Source of the DNA: an uncultured Porphyromonas sp.
Lineage (GTDB): Bacteria; Bacteroidota; Bacteroidia; Bacteroidales; Porphyromonadaceae
Length of the DNA: 5,410 nt
Direction: 5' to 3'
NCBI GenBank assembly: GCA_945875135.1
Contig: CAMCJO010000162.1
Span: forward strand, 1 to 5,410
In this document: piece after piece, positions 5,367 to 5,410 of the stretch
Layout of the letters: each line of letters starts with the position of its first letter
Position numbering within the stretch: the first letter of the stretch is position 1
The notes under the pieces: generated by a model
The model's input: only the letters and a program-made list of their open reading frames with translations
What the model was told of the DNA's origin: nothing
The model's database searches: none
Translations under genes and position numbers: made by a program

Positions 5367-5410
5367 ATGCAGGGTATCCGCATAATGCTTTTATCGCTCA
5401 TGACGCTCCT
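5367..5410 (+). CDS. Start of a further gene, cut by the window end
   Basis: An ATG at 5367, 24 bases after the SRPBCC stop, opens a frame reading MQGIRIMLLSLMTL to the window edge. One basic residue followed by a hydrophobic run looks like the start of a signal peptide or membrane anchor, so the product is probably exported. An in-frame ATG at 5385 (MLLSLMTL) is a second possible start, preceded by AGGG at 5371-5374. The close spacing suggests the same operon as pyrE. It does not look like the N-terminus of ArgH. Identity unknown. Confidence 0.5.
   Translation, partial: MQGIRIMLLSLMTL

Overview
The window reads as an ordinary chromosomal segment of a Bacteroidota bacterium, most likely a Porphyromonas or close relative. 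Three things suggest this. SecD and SecF are fused in one 976-residue chain, as is usual in this phylum. The promoters of secDF and pyrE carry perfect TAnnTTTG -7 boxes, the Bacteroidota type. Start codons sit behind A/T-rich leaders without Shine-Dalgarno sequences. The genus is inferred from general resemblance and was not tested by a search.

Layout, all genes on the + strand: (1) 54-395, an unrecognised 113-residue protein with a single C-terminal membrane segment, followed by a weak hairpin. (2) 549-866, a solitary XRE/HigA-type DNA-binding protein with an inverted repeat over its likely -33 element and no toxin gene beside it. (3) 867-1092, a gene-free stretch with a 13-bp CGTACG double palindrome, a T9 run and the secDF promoter. 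(4) 1093-4023, secDF, which fills over half of the window. (5) 4024-4225, a strong terminator hairpin, then seven tandem TCTAAnn heptamers abutting the pyrE -7 box. (6) 4226-4882, pyrE. (7) 4920-5342, an SRPBCC-fold protein probably co-transcribed with pyrE. (8) 5367 to the end, the first codons of a gene with a signal-peptide-like start.

The genes do not form one pathway. SecDF uses the proton motive force to complete protein export. PyrE makes orotidine monophosphate in pyrimidine synthesis, and the SRPBCC protein rides with it for unknown reasons. I found no CRISPR array, tRNA, rRNA, insertion sequence or convincing new multi-gene system. The features most worth checking are the heptamer array in the pyrE promoter, the putative autoregulatory operator of the solo HigA-like gene, and the repeat-built linker inside SecDF.
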